From: Akkermansia sp.
GTDB lineage: Bacteria > Verrucomicrobiota > Verrucomicrobiia > Verrucomicrobiales > Akkermansiaceae
Direction: 5' to 3'
Length of the DNA: 57,989 nucleotides
Assembly (NCBI GenBank): GCA_017546445.1
Contig: JAFYWX010000011.1
Span: 1 to 57,989 of the forward strand
The position numbers and the translations under genes were made by a program. Positions 8,460 to 15,581 of this stretch are shown here, piece after piece (positions within the stretch are counted from its first letter, which is position 1; every line of letters starts with the position of its first letter). The notes under the pieces were generated by a model that was not told the origin of the DNA, did no database searches, and saw only the letters and a list, made by a program, of their open reading frames with translations.

Positions 8460-9842
8460 ATGTACACCAGCTTTTTTGATGTGTTTTCCATCGGCATCGG
8501 ACCGTCGAGCTCACATACCATGGGGCCCATGCGCGCAGCGGCCCGCTTTGCCCGGGAACTGGCAGAGCGCGGGGTGCTGGAGCAGGTGGAGAAGGTGAGG
8601 GTGTACTTATACGGCTCTCTGGCGCTCACGGGGGTGGGGCACGGCACGCCGGGGGCTGTGGTGTATGGCCTGCTGGGGCTGGATGCGGAGCGGATGGAAA
8701 TGTCTGCCACACCGGCCATTGCCACACTGGCCACGGAAGGTAAGCTGCTGCTGAATGGCACGCACCCCATCACCTTCAGTGCCATGCAGGATGTGGTGCT
8801 GGAGAAGGAAATCACCCTGCCGGAGCATGCAAACGGCATGCGCTGCTGCGCGTTCGGCCCGGAGGGGCAGGAGCTTGCCAATGAGGTGTTTTTCTCCATC
8901 GGAGGCGGTGCCATCCGCCGCATTGATGAAATGGAGGAACTGCCGGAGCCCCCGCCGGTGGTGCCGTATCCCTTTGATTCCTGTGCAGAGTTGCTGCGGC
9001 ATTGTAAGCATGAGAATATGACCATTGCCGCCGTGGTGCGATGCAATGAAATGGCTCTGCCCACGGGGCTGGAGCTGCGCTCCCGCATCCGCAAGATTCA
9101 TGATACCATGGATAAGGCGATAGAGCGTGGTGTGAAGACTATGGGTGTGCTGCCCGGCGGCCTCAAGCTGCCCCGCCGTGCGCCGCGTATCTACCGCCGC
9201 CTGGCAGAGATGTTCCGCGAGAATACGCAGGATGCCCTCACCATCATAGACTGGATTAACCTGTGGGCCTTTGCTGTGTCGGAGGAGAATGCCGCCGGCG
9301 GCCGCGTGGTGACGGCCCCGACCATGGGGAGCGCCGGTGTACTGCCAGCTGTGCTGCGTTATTATGAACGCTTTGGGCGTAAGGATGCTACGGTGGGGCG
9401 CGAGCAAGGTGTGGAGGTTTTTCTGCTCACGGCCTCTGCTATCTGCTCCCTCTACCGAGCCAAGGCTTCCATTTCCGGTGCAGAGGTGGGCTGCCAGGGG
9501 GAGGTGGGCGTGGCGTGTTCCATGGCTGCTGCCGGGCTCACCGCCGCCATGGGCGGCACGAATGAGCAGGTGGCCAATGCTGCAGAAATTGCCATGGAGC
9601 ATAACCTGGGCCTGACCTGTGACCCGGTGTGCGGTCTGGTGCAAGTGCCCTGCATTGAGCGCAATGCCATTGGTGCGGTGAAAGCGGTGAATGCTGCCCG
9701 CCTGGCCCTGCGTGGCGATGGCACCCACTTCGTGAGCCTGGATAGCGTGATTGCCACCATGAATGAAACAGGCCGCGCATTGGCGGCCGGGTATCGTGAA
9801 ACGGCACTGGCGGGGCTGGCCACCAATGCCCTGACCTGCTAG
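8460..9842 (+). CDS. sdaA: L-serine dehydratase, iron-sulfur type
   Basis: It deaminates L-serine to pyruvate and ammonia. The 460-residue single chain has the N-terminal beta domain ([20 protein letters not shown], where SSSHT is the family hallmark) fused to the C-terminal alpha domain. The alpha domain has the cysteines expected for a [4Fe-4S] cluster in [17 protein letters not shown] and [16 protein letters not shown]. The start at 8460 is fixed by the promoter ending six bases upstream. It converges with the MarR gene and only 12 bases separate them. Serine breakdown would suit a bacterium feeding on Ser/Thr-rich mucin; that link is inference. Confidence 0.95.
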   Translation: MYTSFFDVFSIGIGPSSSHTMGPMRAAARFARELAERGVLEQVEKVRVYLYGSLALTGVGHGTPGAVVYGLLGLDAERMEMSATPAIATLATEGKLLLNGTHPITFSAMQDVVLEKEITLPEHANGMRCCAFGPEGQELANEVFFSIGGGAIRRIDEMEELPEPPPVVPYPFDSCAELLRHCKHENMTIAAVVRCNEMALPTGLELRSRIRKIHDTMDKAIERGVKTMGVLPGGLKLPRRAPRIYRRLAEMFRENTQDALTIIDWINLWAFAVSEENAAGGRVVTAPTMGSAGVLPAVLRYYERFGRKDATVGREQGVEVFLLTASAICSLYRAKASISGAEVGCQGEVGVACSMAAAGLTAAMGGTNEQVANAAEIAMEHNLGLTCDPVCGLVQVPCIERNAIGAVKAVNAARLALRGDGTHFVSLDSVIATMNETGRALAAGYRETALAGLATNALTC

Positions 9843-9854
9843 GCCTGCGCCTTA

Positions 9855-10331
9855 TCAGATGCCTTCGCGGTCCAGCAGGGCGCCGTAGAGCTTTTCTGTT
9901 GCGGTATCAAAAATGTTCGCTTCTTCCTCGCTGAGCACGGATTTCAGCTCATCGATGGCCTTTTGCTGGGCTTTTTCGATGGCTGCGGCCAGGGTGAGGA
10001 ATGATTGGGAAATGGTGACCAGCACCGCGCGGCGGTCTGTGGCACCCTGGTGGCGCTCTACCATGCCCTGGCTCATCAGGCTGTCCACCATGTGCGAGGC
10101 TGCGGAGGGCGACATCCCCACGCGCTCTGCCAGCACACTCATGGGAATACCCTCGGCGTGGCTGTGGGTGTAGCGGCGTATGTTTGCCAGAACTGCACAC
10201 TGGCGCACGCTCAGCTTGTACAGCTTCTTCCGCAGTGCGTCTGTCATGGTCATAGCCCCGGCGCGGCTGATGTAATCAACCACGGAACGCAGCTTGTCGA
10301 CATGCGAAATTTCCTCGTGTGTATCCGGCAT
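9855..10331 (-). CDS. MarR-family transcriptional regulator
   Basis: The 158-residue protein has the winged-helix core of the family: helix-turn-helix MSVLAERVGMSPSAASHMVD (about 74-93) followed by the wing, with the DRR signature in GATDRRAVLV. MarR proteins bind DNA as dimers and usually respond to small phenolic or toxic compounds. It is divergent from the AP2-like gene and the efflux lipoprotein. A perfect 6-3-6 palindrome at 10398-10412 between the divergent promoters is a candidate operator. The gene it controls is unproven; the efflux protein 460 bases away is the natural guess. Confidence 0.92.
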   Translation of the reverse strand: MPDTHEEISHVDKLRSVVDYISRAGAMTMTDALRKKLYKLSVRQCAVLANIRRYTHSHAEGIPMSVLAERVGMSPSAASHMVDSLMSQGMVERHQGATDRRAVLVTISQSFLTLAAAIEKAQQKAIDELKSVLSEEEANIFDTATEKLYGALLDREGI

Positions 10332-10337
10332 GATGCT

Positions 10338-10367
10338 ACTTTAACACGGTGCGGGAGCTCTTGTCAA
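10338..10367 (-). promoter_or_regulatory. promoter of MarR gene
   Basis: On the minus strand, TTGACA and TAAAGT are 18 bases apart, ending six bases before the start codon. The -10 match is modest. Confidence 0.45.
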
Positions 10368-10397
10368 TAAAATCCCCTATATTTGAAAAGTAGAAAC

Positions 10398-10412
10398 TTT
10401 GAAAACTTCAAA
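10398..10412. promoter_or_regulatory. candidate MarR operator palindrome
   Basis: A perfect inverted repeat, TTTGAA-AAC-TTCAAA, is preceded by another TTTGAAAAG half at 10383. It sits between the two divergent promoters, about 30 bases from one and 8 from the other. Confidence 0.4.
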
Positions 10413-10420
10413 TAAAAGTC

Positions 10421-10449
10421 TTGACTCCCGCGGGGTGCTTTGCTAGAAT
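10421..10449 (+). promoter_or_regulatory. promoter of AP2-like small gene
   Basis: TTGACT and TAGAAT are 17 bases apart. It ends 16 bases before the ATG at 10466 and therefore rules out the in-frame TTG at 10421 as a start. Confidence 0.65.
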
Positions 10450-10465
10450 TGCGGCCACAACCACT

Positions 10466-10705
10466 ATGAACAAGCATCGCTACATTACCCGTTACAATGG
10501 AAGAAAGGGCACTCGCAACACCTTCTGCGGGTGGCGTTTGTGTATTACCCGGCAGAAAGAGGTATTTGTACGTTATTTCACAGACCGCGAACATGGCGGG
10601 ATGGAGGACTCTCTGGCGGCGGCTCTCAGCATGAGGGATGGTATGCTGGCGTCTATGGAGCAGGGGACCCCCTTTGCAGAAGTGGCGGCCCGCTACCGGA
10701 AATAA
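10466..10705 (+). CDS. small AP2-like DNA-binding protein
   Basis: This 79-residue basic protein resembles a single AP2/ERF-type domain. It has a beta-sheet with Arg, Tyr and Trp side chains (RYNGRKGTRN, GWRLCITRQKE), the YF[ST]D..HGG turn seen as RYFTDREHGGMEDSLAAA, and a C-terminal helix. Plant AP2 domains and the N-terminal domains of some phage integrases and homing endonucleases share this pattern. Here it stands alone. The start was chosen because of the promoter at 10421-10449. It lies between a MarR gene and an efflux gene. The match is from pattern memory, not a search, and a role in regulation is inferred. Confidence 0.7.
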   Translation: MNKHRYITRYNGRKGTRNTFCGWRLCITRQKEVFVRYFTDREHGGMEDSLAAALSMRDGMLASMEQGTPFAEVAARYRK

Positions 10706-10752
10706 ACCGGATGATACGCCGGAACATGTAGATGCAGCGGCAAAGAAAACAC

Positions 10753-10780
10753 TTGACATTATCAAGCAATCCGATATCAT
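10753..10780 (+). promoter_or_regulatory. promoter of efflux lipoprotein, leaderless type
   Basis: Consensus TTGACA and TATCAT are 16 bases apart. The start codon follows nine bases after the -10 box. Confidence 0.7.
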
Positions 10781-10789
10781 ACAGTCAGC

Positions 10790-12178
10790 ATGAAACGAAC
10801 TCTGATTCTCAGCCTTGCAGGAGCAGCCAGCCTGGTGGCATCTTGTTCATTCGGTCCCCTCTGGAGCCCCCCTGAGATGCCCGTGCCCGCAGAGTTTCGC
10901 GGGAATGGCGCCGCAGGCAGCACCATGGCGGATTTGCCTTGGCAGCAGGTTCTTAATGATAAGAACCTGGAGCAGTTGCTGAGCGATGTCTTTACCAGCA
11001 ACCGGAGCCTGGAGGCTATGGTGCACAACGTGAATTCTGCCAGTCGTTATATCACGATAGCGCGCGCTCCCCTGTTCCCGTCTCTTTCGTATATGGCGCA
11101 GGGCAGCAAGGGGGCCAGTTCTCCGGCCTCCATATCCATGGCTACCACGGATACGGTTCCCGGGGCCGCCGGGTTCAGCGCCTCGTGGGAGCTTGATATC
11201 TGGGGCAAGACTCGCAAGGGGCTGGAATCAGCTGAGGCCAAGGCGCTGGCCGCGGAAGAGGGAATGAATAACCTGCGAATTTCGCTGATGAAGCAGGTAG
11301 CGAGTGGTTATCTGCGCCTTATCATGCTGGATGAGCAGCTGAAGATTGCCCACGAGGCAGTGGCCTCCTACCGTGAGTCTCTTAAACTTTTCGAAAATCA
11401 GCTGGAAGGTGGTGTGGCTGACCGCCTGCAGACGGCATCTGCCCAGGCGGCCCTTTCCTCTGCCGAGGCACAGATTCCGAATCTGGAGATGCAGATTGCC
11501 GAAATGGAGAATACCCTCTCGGTGCTGGCAGGTCGTGCTCCCGGTCCCATTGCCCGTAGTGGCAGCATGCAGGCATTTGCCAAGGCCAGCGGGGTAGCGG
11601 CTGGTATACCGGCAGAGGTGATTGCCCGGCGTCCTGATATTCGCGCTGCAGAGCAGAATCTGCGCGCTGCCAATGCAGAAATCGGTGTGGCCATTGCCAG
11701 CTATTTCCCCAGTATCAGCCTCACGGGGCTGGCCGGTGTTGCCGCGCCTGACCTTTGCCATGGCCTTGCCGGCAGTGAGACCGGCTGGGGTATTGGTGCC
11801 AGCCTTACCGGTCCTCTGTTCAATGCCGGTTCACTGCGTGCTAATGAGCAGATGAAGCGCGATGCCTTCCTGGCAGCTAAGGCTGATTACGAGCAGACAG
11901 TGCTTGCCGCTCTTGCCGAAATTTCAACGACGCTCACGCAGCGTACCAAGCTGCTCAGCATTATGAAGAAGCAGGAGGCTGCTGTGGCTGCTTATCAGGA
12001 AAGTATGAAGCTTTCCAAGGCCCGGTATGCGCAGGGCCTGGCCAGTTATTACGAGGTGCTGACAGCCCAGCAGGGGCTTTTCCCGGCCCAGACTCAGCTG
12101 GCGGCCTACCGCTACCAGTATGCTGCCTGTGTGCCCACGCTTTACACCCAGCTGGGTGGCGGCTGGCAGAATAAGTAA
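10790..12178 (+). CDS. outer-membrane efflux lipoprotein (OprM/NodT type)
   Basis: This would form the outer-membrane channel of a tripartite exporter. The 462-residue length is normal. The signal peptide ends in the lipobox LVASC (Cys19), so the mature protein is lipid-anchored. The two tandem TolC-like halves are visible, including IPAEVIARRPDIRAAEQNLRAANAEIGVAIASYFPSISLTG, which is highly typical of NodT-family factors. No periplasmic adaptor or inner-membrane pump gene lies nearby, so it must use a partner encoded elsewhere. The MarR and AP2-like genes upstream are candidate regulators. Confidence 0.93.
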   Translation: MKRTLILSLAGAASLVASCSFGPLWSPPEMPVPAEFRGNGAAGSTMADLPWQQVLNDKNLEQLLSDVFTSNRSLEAMVHNVNSASRYITIARAPLFPSLSYMAQGSKGASSPASISMATTDTVPGAAGFSASWELDIWGKTRKGLESAEAKALAAEEGMNNLRISLMKQVASGYLRLIMLDEQLKIAHEAVASYRESLKLFENQLEGGVADRLQTASAQAALSSAEAQIPNLEMQIAEMENTLSVLAGRAPGPIARSGSMQAFAKASGVAAGIPAEVIARRPDIRAAEQNLRAANAEIGVAIASYFPSISLTGLAGVAAPDLCHGLAGSETGWGIGASLTGPLFNAGSLRANEQMKRDAFLAAKADYEQTVLAALAEISTTLTQRTKLLSIMKKQEAAVAAYQESMKLSKARYAQGLASYYEVLTAQQGLFPAQTQLAAYRYQYAACVPTLYTQLGGGWQNK

Positions 12179-12203
12179 AGTCTGAGCCAACCATGCAATT
12201 TCA

Positions 12204-12234
12204 GACCGGCAGTGGGTGCTGCCGGTCTTTTTGT
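12204..12234 (+). terminator. terminator of efflux lipoprotein
   Basis: GACCGGCAG pairs perfectly with CTGCCGGTC, followed by TTTTTG. Confidence 0.85.
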
Positions 12235-12263
12235 TTGCGCGGGGAGGAGCGATGTGCTATGTT
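12235..12263 (+). promoter_or_regulatory. promoter of prepilin peptidase
   Basis: TTGCGC and TATGTT are 17 bases apart, with TGC before the -10 hexamer (extended -10). The start codon is 16 bases further on. Confidence 0.5.
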
Positions 12264-12279
12264 CAGTTAAGTTAGTACT

Positions 12280-13413
12280 ATGGAGGAGATTTTTACATTA
12301 ACGCAGGAAATAACAGCCACTACGCCATGGCTGCTGCCTTTGGTTTTCGGGCTGTTCGGGGCCTGTGTGGGCTCGTTTCTGAATGTGGTGATATACCGCA
12401 TGCCGCGCGGGATGAGCGTGAATGAACCTCGGCGCTCGTTCTGCCCGCAGTGCAAGGCGCCGATTCCGTGGTATCTGAATCTGCCGGTCATCAGCTATGT
12501 GCTGCTGCGCGGGCGCACGGCCTGCTGCGGTAAGCATTATACTGCCCGCTACTGCCTGGTGGAGCTGGTGTGTGCACTGCTCTTCGCAGCGCTTTCCTGG
12601 TATTTCTGCACGGACGATATCATCACCCAGCTGATGCTGTGTGTCTGGGCTGCGGCCATGCTGGCCTGCTTCTGTATCGATTGGGAGCAGATGGTGGTGC
12701 TGCCCGTGCTTACGCTCATTGCAGGCGTGGCGGGTGTGTGTGTTAATTTGCTGTCTCCCTGGTTCAGCGGGGATGGCGTGGAGCCGCTGCAGGGGCTGAT
12801 GAGCAGCCTGGGCGGTGCTTTCGGCGGGTTTCTGCTGTTCCGCCTGGTGGCGCTGGCTGGTAAGTTTTTCTTTGGTCGCAGGCAGCAGGCTTTCGATGCC
12901 CCGCAGGAGTGGGTGCTGCACCAGGCGGCGGATGGTGAGGATGTGGAGCTCATCATCGGCGGCGAGCGTCTGCTCTGGAGTGAGCTTTTCCTGGAAACGA
13001 GCAACCGGTTCACCCTGGTGGCGGGCACGGAAAGCACGCATGAATCCGGGGCAGGGGAGCTGGTGTTCACCGTGGATTCCCTGACCCTGCCGGATGGTAC
13101 CCGCCTTGCGCTGGAGGAGCACGAGGAGCTGCGCGGCACCTGCCGCGGCTATGCTGCCCGCAAGGAAGCCATGGGCAGTGGCGATGCCTGGCTGGCCCTG
13201 GCCATTGGTGCGCTGTGCGGCTGGCAGGGTGTGGTGTTTGCTCTGGTCGGCGGTAGCTTTATCGGTATTGCTGCGGCCATTGTGGCGCGCATAGGGCGCG
13301 GCACGCCTATGCCTTTTGGCCCGGCGCTCATCGCTGCAGCGGTCATCTGGCTGTTCTGGGGCGTGGAGCTTGTTGCTGCTTATATGGGTTGGGTGGAGAC
13401 TCTGTTCTGGTAA
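12280..13413 (+). CDS. prepilin peptidase / N-methyltransferase with large insertion
   Basis: This inner-membrane aspartic protease cleaves prepilin leader peptides and may methylate the new N-terminus. The N-terminal GSFLNVVIYRMPRG and a cysteine-containing loop (CPQC, then CCGKHYTARYCLVE) match the family. The first catalytic Asp is in CIDWEQMVVLP and the second in MGSGDAW. The protein has 377 residues, about 100 more than usual. The excess is a soluble, acidic segment (about residues 200-290) placed just before the second catalytic motif. No pilin or pilus assembly gene is adjacent. It is probably active, because both Asp motifs are intact. Confidence 0.88.
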   Translation: MEEIFTLTQEITATTPWLLPLVFGLFGACVGSFLNVVIYRMPRGMSVNEPRRSFCPQCKAPIPWYLNLPVISYVLLRGRTACCGKHYTARYCLVELVCALLFAALSWYFCTDDIITQLMLCVWAAAMLACFCIDWEQMVVLPVLTLIAGVAGVCVNLLSPWFSGDGVEPLQGLMSSLGGAFGGFLLFRLVALAGKFFFGRRQQAFDAPQEWVLHQAADGEDVELIIGGERLLWSELFLETSNRFTLVAGTESTHESGAGELVFTVDSLTLPDGTRLALEEHEELRGTCRGYAARKEAMGSGDAWLALAIGALCGWQGVVFALVGGSFIGIAAAIVARIGRGTPMPFGPALIAAAVIWLFWGVELVAAYMGWVETLFW

Positions 13414-13414
13414 G

Positions 13415-13434
13415 TCCGCCCATCGGGCGGATTT
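13415..13434 (+). terminator. short hairpin after prepilin peptidase
   Basis: TCCGCCC and GGGCGGA form a tight hairpin with a 3-base loop, followed by only TTT, so it is a weak terminator. Confidence 0.5.
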
Positions 13435-13499
13435 CGTGACCAGCCGTCGCTTCTGCGAAGCCCTGGCCTCCCCGCCGCGCGTGGACATTGATAAAAGCC

Positions 13500-13528
13500 T
13501 TGTCCCGCCGGCAAGAGTGTGATACACT
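13500..13528 (+). promoter_or_regulatory. promoter of dus, leaderless type
   Basis: TTGTCC and TACACT are separated by 17 bases. The ATG at 13536 follows seven bases after the -10 box, so the message is predicted to begin with the start codon. Confidence 0.6.
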
Positions 13529-13535
13529 GCGCGCC

Positions 13536-14501
13536 ATGCCGCTGCCGGATTTTTCAAGCTTTCCCCTGTATTTAGCCCCCATGGCCGGGGTGACTGACCC
13601 CATTTTCCGCACTCTGTGCAAGGAGGAAGGGGCAGATGTGATGGTGACCGAATTTGTATCGGCAGAAGGTGTGCTGCAGGCCTGGAGCCGCAACCGCCGC
13701 TACGTGGAGTTTGAGGATGCCCACCGCCCGCTGGGGGTGCAGATTTTCGGCTCTGTGCCGGAGCATTGCGCTGCTGCTGCCCGCATCATTGTGGATGCGA
13801 TGCACCCGGATTTCCTGGATATCAACGCCGGGTGCCCGGTGCCCAAGGTAGTGGGCAAGAATGGCGGCTCCTCATTGCTGAAAGATCTGCCCCTGCTGCA
13901 GCGCATTGCCGCTGCTGTGGTGCAGGAGCTGGGGAGTGATTGCCCGGTTACTACCAAAATCCGCATTGGCTGGGATATGGAGCATATCTGCGCGCCGGAG
14001 GCCGTGCGCCGGCTGGAGGATGCCGGTGTGCAGGCTATTGCCATTCACGGCCGCACCCGCTCCCAGCAATACGGAGGCCAGGCTGATTGGGGAATGATTG
14101 ACCACTGCGCCCGCCTGGTGAGCATTCCGGTTATCGGCAATGGTGATATCTGCACTCCGCAGGATGTGCAGCGCGCCCGCGAGACAACGGCTGTTTCGGC
14201 GGTGATGATTGGCCGCGCGGCCATGAATGCTCCCTGGTTGTTCCGTCAGGCTAAGGAATATCTCCGCACCGGCGTGGTGCCGGAAGCGCCCACCCCGCAG
14301 GACCGCCTGAATTTCATGCTGCGCCACACCCGCATGGCGCTGGATAGCCAGCACTACGGCGATGAGCTGGTGACCATGCGCGCCATGCGCTCCCGCCTGC
14401 TGGCCTATGCCAAGGGGATTCCCGGCACGAAGCCTCTGCGCCCACGGCTCTCGCGCGTGGCCTCATATGATGAGCTTTGCGATATCCTGCATGAGGTGTG
14501 A
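13536..14501 (+). CDS. dus: tRNA-dihydrouridine synthase
   Basis: This flavin enzyme reduces uridines to dihydrouridine in tRNA. The N-terminal YLAPMAGVTDPIFRTLCKE and the FMN-binding pattern are typical. DINAGCPVPKVVGKNGGSSLL carries the catalytic Cys, and later come IHGRTRSQQY, IGNGDI and MIGRAAMNAPWLF. Its 321 residues and features fit the DusB type best. The start is set by the promoter ending at 13528. Its last codons and terminator are duplicated downstream (14645-14808). Confidence 0.94.
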   Translation: MPLPDFSSFPLYLAPMAGVTDPIFRTLCKEEGADVMVTEFVSAEGVLQAWSRNRRYVEFEDAHRPLGVQIFGSVPEHCAAAARIIVDAMHPDFLDINAGCPVPKVVGKNGGSSLLKDLPLLQRIAAAVVQELGSDCPVTTKIRIGWDMEHICAPEAVRRLEDAGVQAIAIHGRTRSQQYGGQADWGMIDHCARLVSIPVIGNGDICTPQDVQRARETTAVSAVMIGRAAMNAPWLFRQAKEYLRTGVVPEAPTPQDRLNFMLRHTRMALDSQHYGDELVTMRAMRSRLLAYAKGIPGTKPLRPRLSRVASYDELCDILHEV

Positions 14502-14575
14502 ATAATGCAGAATGCAGAAGTCAGAATGCAGAATAGTTAGTCAGCACGCTGCCTCCCGGCAGCGCGTGGTATCAG

Positions 14576-14610
14576 AAAACGCTCTGAGATGAATCTCAAA
14601 GCGTTTTTTT
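14576..14610 (+). terminator. dus terminator, copy 1
   Basis: AAAACGCTCTGAGAT pairs with ATCTCAAAGCGTTTT with one mismatch, followed by T. Confidence 0.8.
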
Positions 14611-14743
14611 CTACCGGGAGCGGCGGGAGCCGCGACCATGCATGCTGAGCCTGGCGACATCCTGAATGAGGTGTGAATAATGCAGAAGTCAGAATGCAGA
14701 ATAGTTAGTCAGCACGCTGCCTCCCGGCAGCGCGTGGTATCAG

Positions 14744-14777
14744 AAAACGCTCTGAGATGAATCTCAGAGCGTTTTTT
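14744..14777 (+). terminator. dus terminator, copy 2
   Basis: This is the duplicated stem with perfect pairing: AAAACGCTCTGAGAT with ATCTCAGAGCGTTTT. Confidence 0.8.
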
Positions 14778-14847
14778 CTACCGGGAGCGGCGGGAGCCGC
14801 GACCATGCTTTTTATTCAGCATTCAGCATTCTGAACTCAGCATTCCC

Positions 14848-15579
14848 TTACATCTTGAACTGTTCGCCCAGGTAAATCTTGCGGGTTTTGGGGTCGTTCG
14901 AAATCTCCTCGGCATTGCCTTCTTTGATAACCTTACCTTCGAACAGAATGTAGGCGCGATCCACGATGCCCAGCGTCTCGCGCACGTTGTGGTCGGTGAT
15001 GAGGATGGAGAGACCATCCGTCTCACGCAGTGAGGCTACAATGTGCTGGATGTCCTGCACGGCGATGGGGTCCACACCGGCGAAGGGTTCGTCGAGCATG
15101 AGCAGCTTCGGGTTGGCTGCCAGGGCTCGGGCGATAGTCAGGCGGCGCTTCTCACCACCGGAAAGCTGGATAGACTGGCTCTTGCGCAGGCGGGTGATGT
15201 TGAAACGCTCCAGAAGCTCATCGCACTTCTCCTTCTGTTCCTTGCGGGTGAGGTCAGCGCGGGTTTCGAGAATGGCCATGAGGTTCTCGTTCACCGTAAG
15301 CTTGCGGAAGATAGATTCTTCCTGGGGCAGGTAGCCCATGCCCAGGCGGGCACGCAGGTGCATGGGCAGGCCGGAAACATCCTTGCCACAGAAATCCACC
15401 GTGCCGGTATCCGGGCGCACAAGCCCGGCCACCATGTAGAATGAGGTGGTCTTGCCTGCACCGTTAGGCCCCAGAAGCCCCACGATTTCACCAGCGTTCA
15501 CGGTGAAGTTCACGTTGCTTACAACCTGGCGCTCGCCGTATGATTTGCAGAGACCATTGGCTTTGAGAAGGGTTTCCAT
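14848..15579 (-). CDS. lptB: LPS export ABC transporter ATP-binding protein LptB
   Basis: This cytoplasmic ATPase powers lipopolysaccharide extraction from the inner membrane, with LptF/LptG as membrane partners. The 243 residues include Walker A GPNGAGKTT, the Q-loop in YLPQEESIF, the signature LSGGEKRR, Walker B LLMLDEPFAGVDP and the switch His in ITDHNVRETL. DEPFAGVDPIAVQDIQ and DHNVRETL are distinctive for LptB. It is last in a four-gene operon (kdsA, LptC-like, LptA-like, lptB), starting two bases after the LptA-like stop. LptF and LptG are not in the window. Confidence 0.96.
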   Translation of the reverse strand: METLLKANGLCKSYGERQVVSNVNFTVNAGEIVGLLGPNGAGKTTSFYMVAGLVRPDTGTVDFCGKDVSGLPMHLRARLGMGYLPQEESIFRKLTVNENLMAILETRADLTRKEQKEKCDELLERFNITRLRKSQSIQLSGGEKRRLTIARALAANPKLLMLDEPFAGVDPIAVQDIQHIVASLRETDGLSILITDHNVRETLGIVDRAYILFEGKVIKEGNAEEISNDPKTRKIYLGEQFKM

Positions 15580-15581
15580 AA

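Larger units (their letters stand above)
14471..14808. repeat. tandem duplication of dus 3' end and terminator
   Basis: Two direct copies of about 165-170 bases run from 14471 to 14641 and from 14645 to 14808. Each contains the dus tail ending in GAGGTGTGA, a GAATGCAG-rich stretch, a hairpin (CGCTGCC and GGCAGCG), a terminator stem and a final hairpin (GCGGC and GCCGC). The dus-tail part is about 90% identical and the rest almost identical; copy 1 has one extra AATGCAG unit. This fills the 346-base gap between dus and lptB. The inverted form of the GAATGCAG motif (GCATTCTGAACTCAGCATTC) follows at 14825-14844. Confidence 0.85.

Noticed and set aside
10421..10465. longer start of the AP2-like gene at a TTG codon
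   Set aside because: That TTG is part of the -35 box of the gene's own promoter.
12298..13557. 419-codon open frame antisense to the prepilin peptidase
   Set aside because: Low-complexity Arg/His/Gln product and intact catalytic motifs on the other strand.
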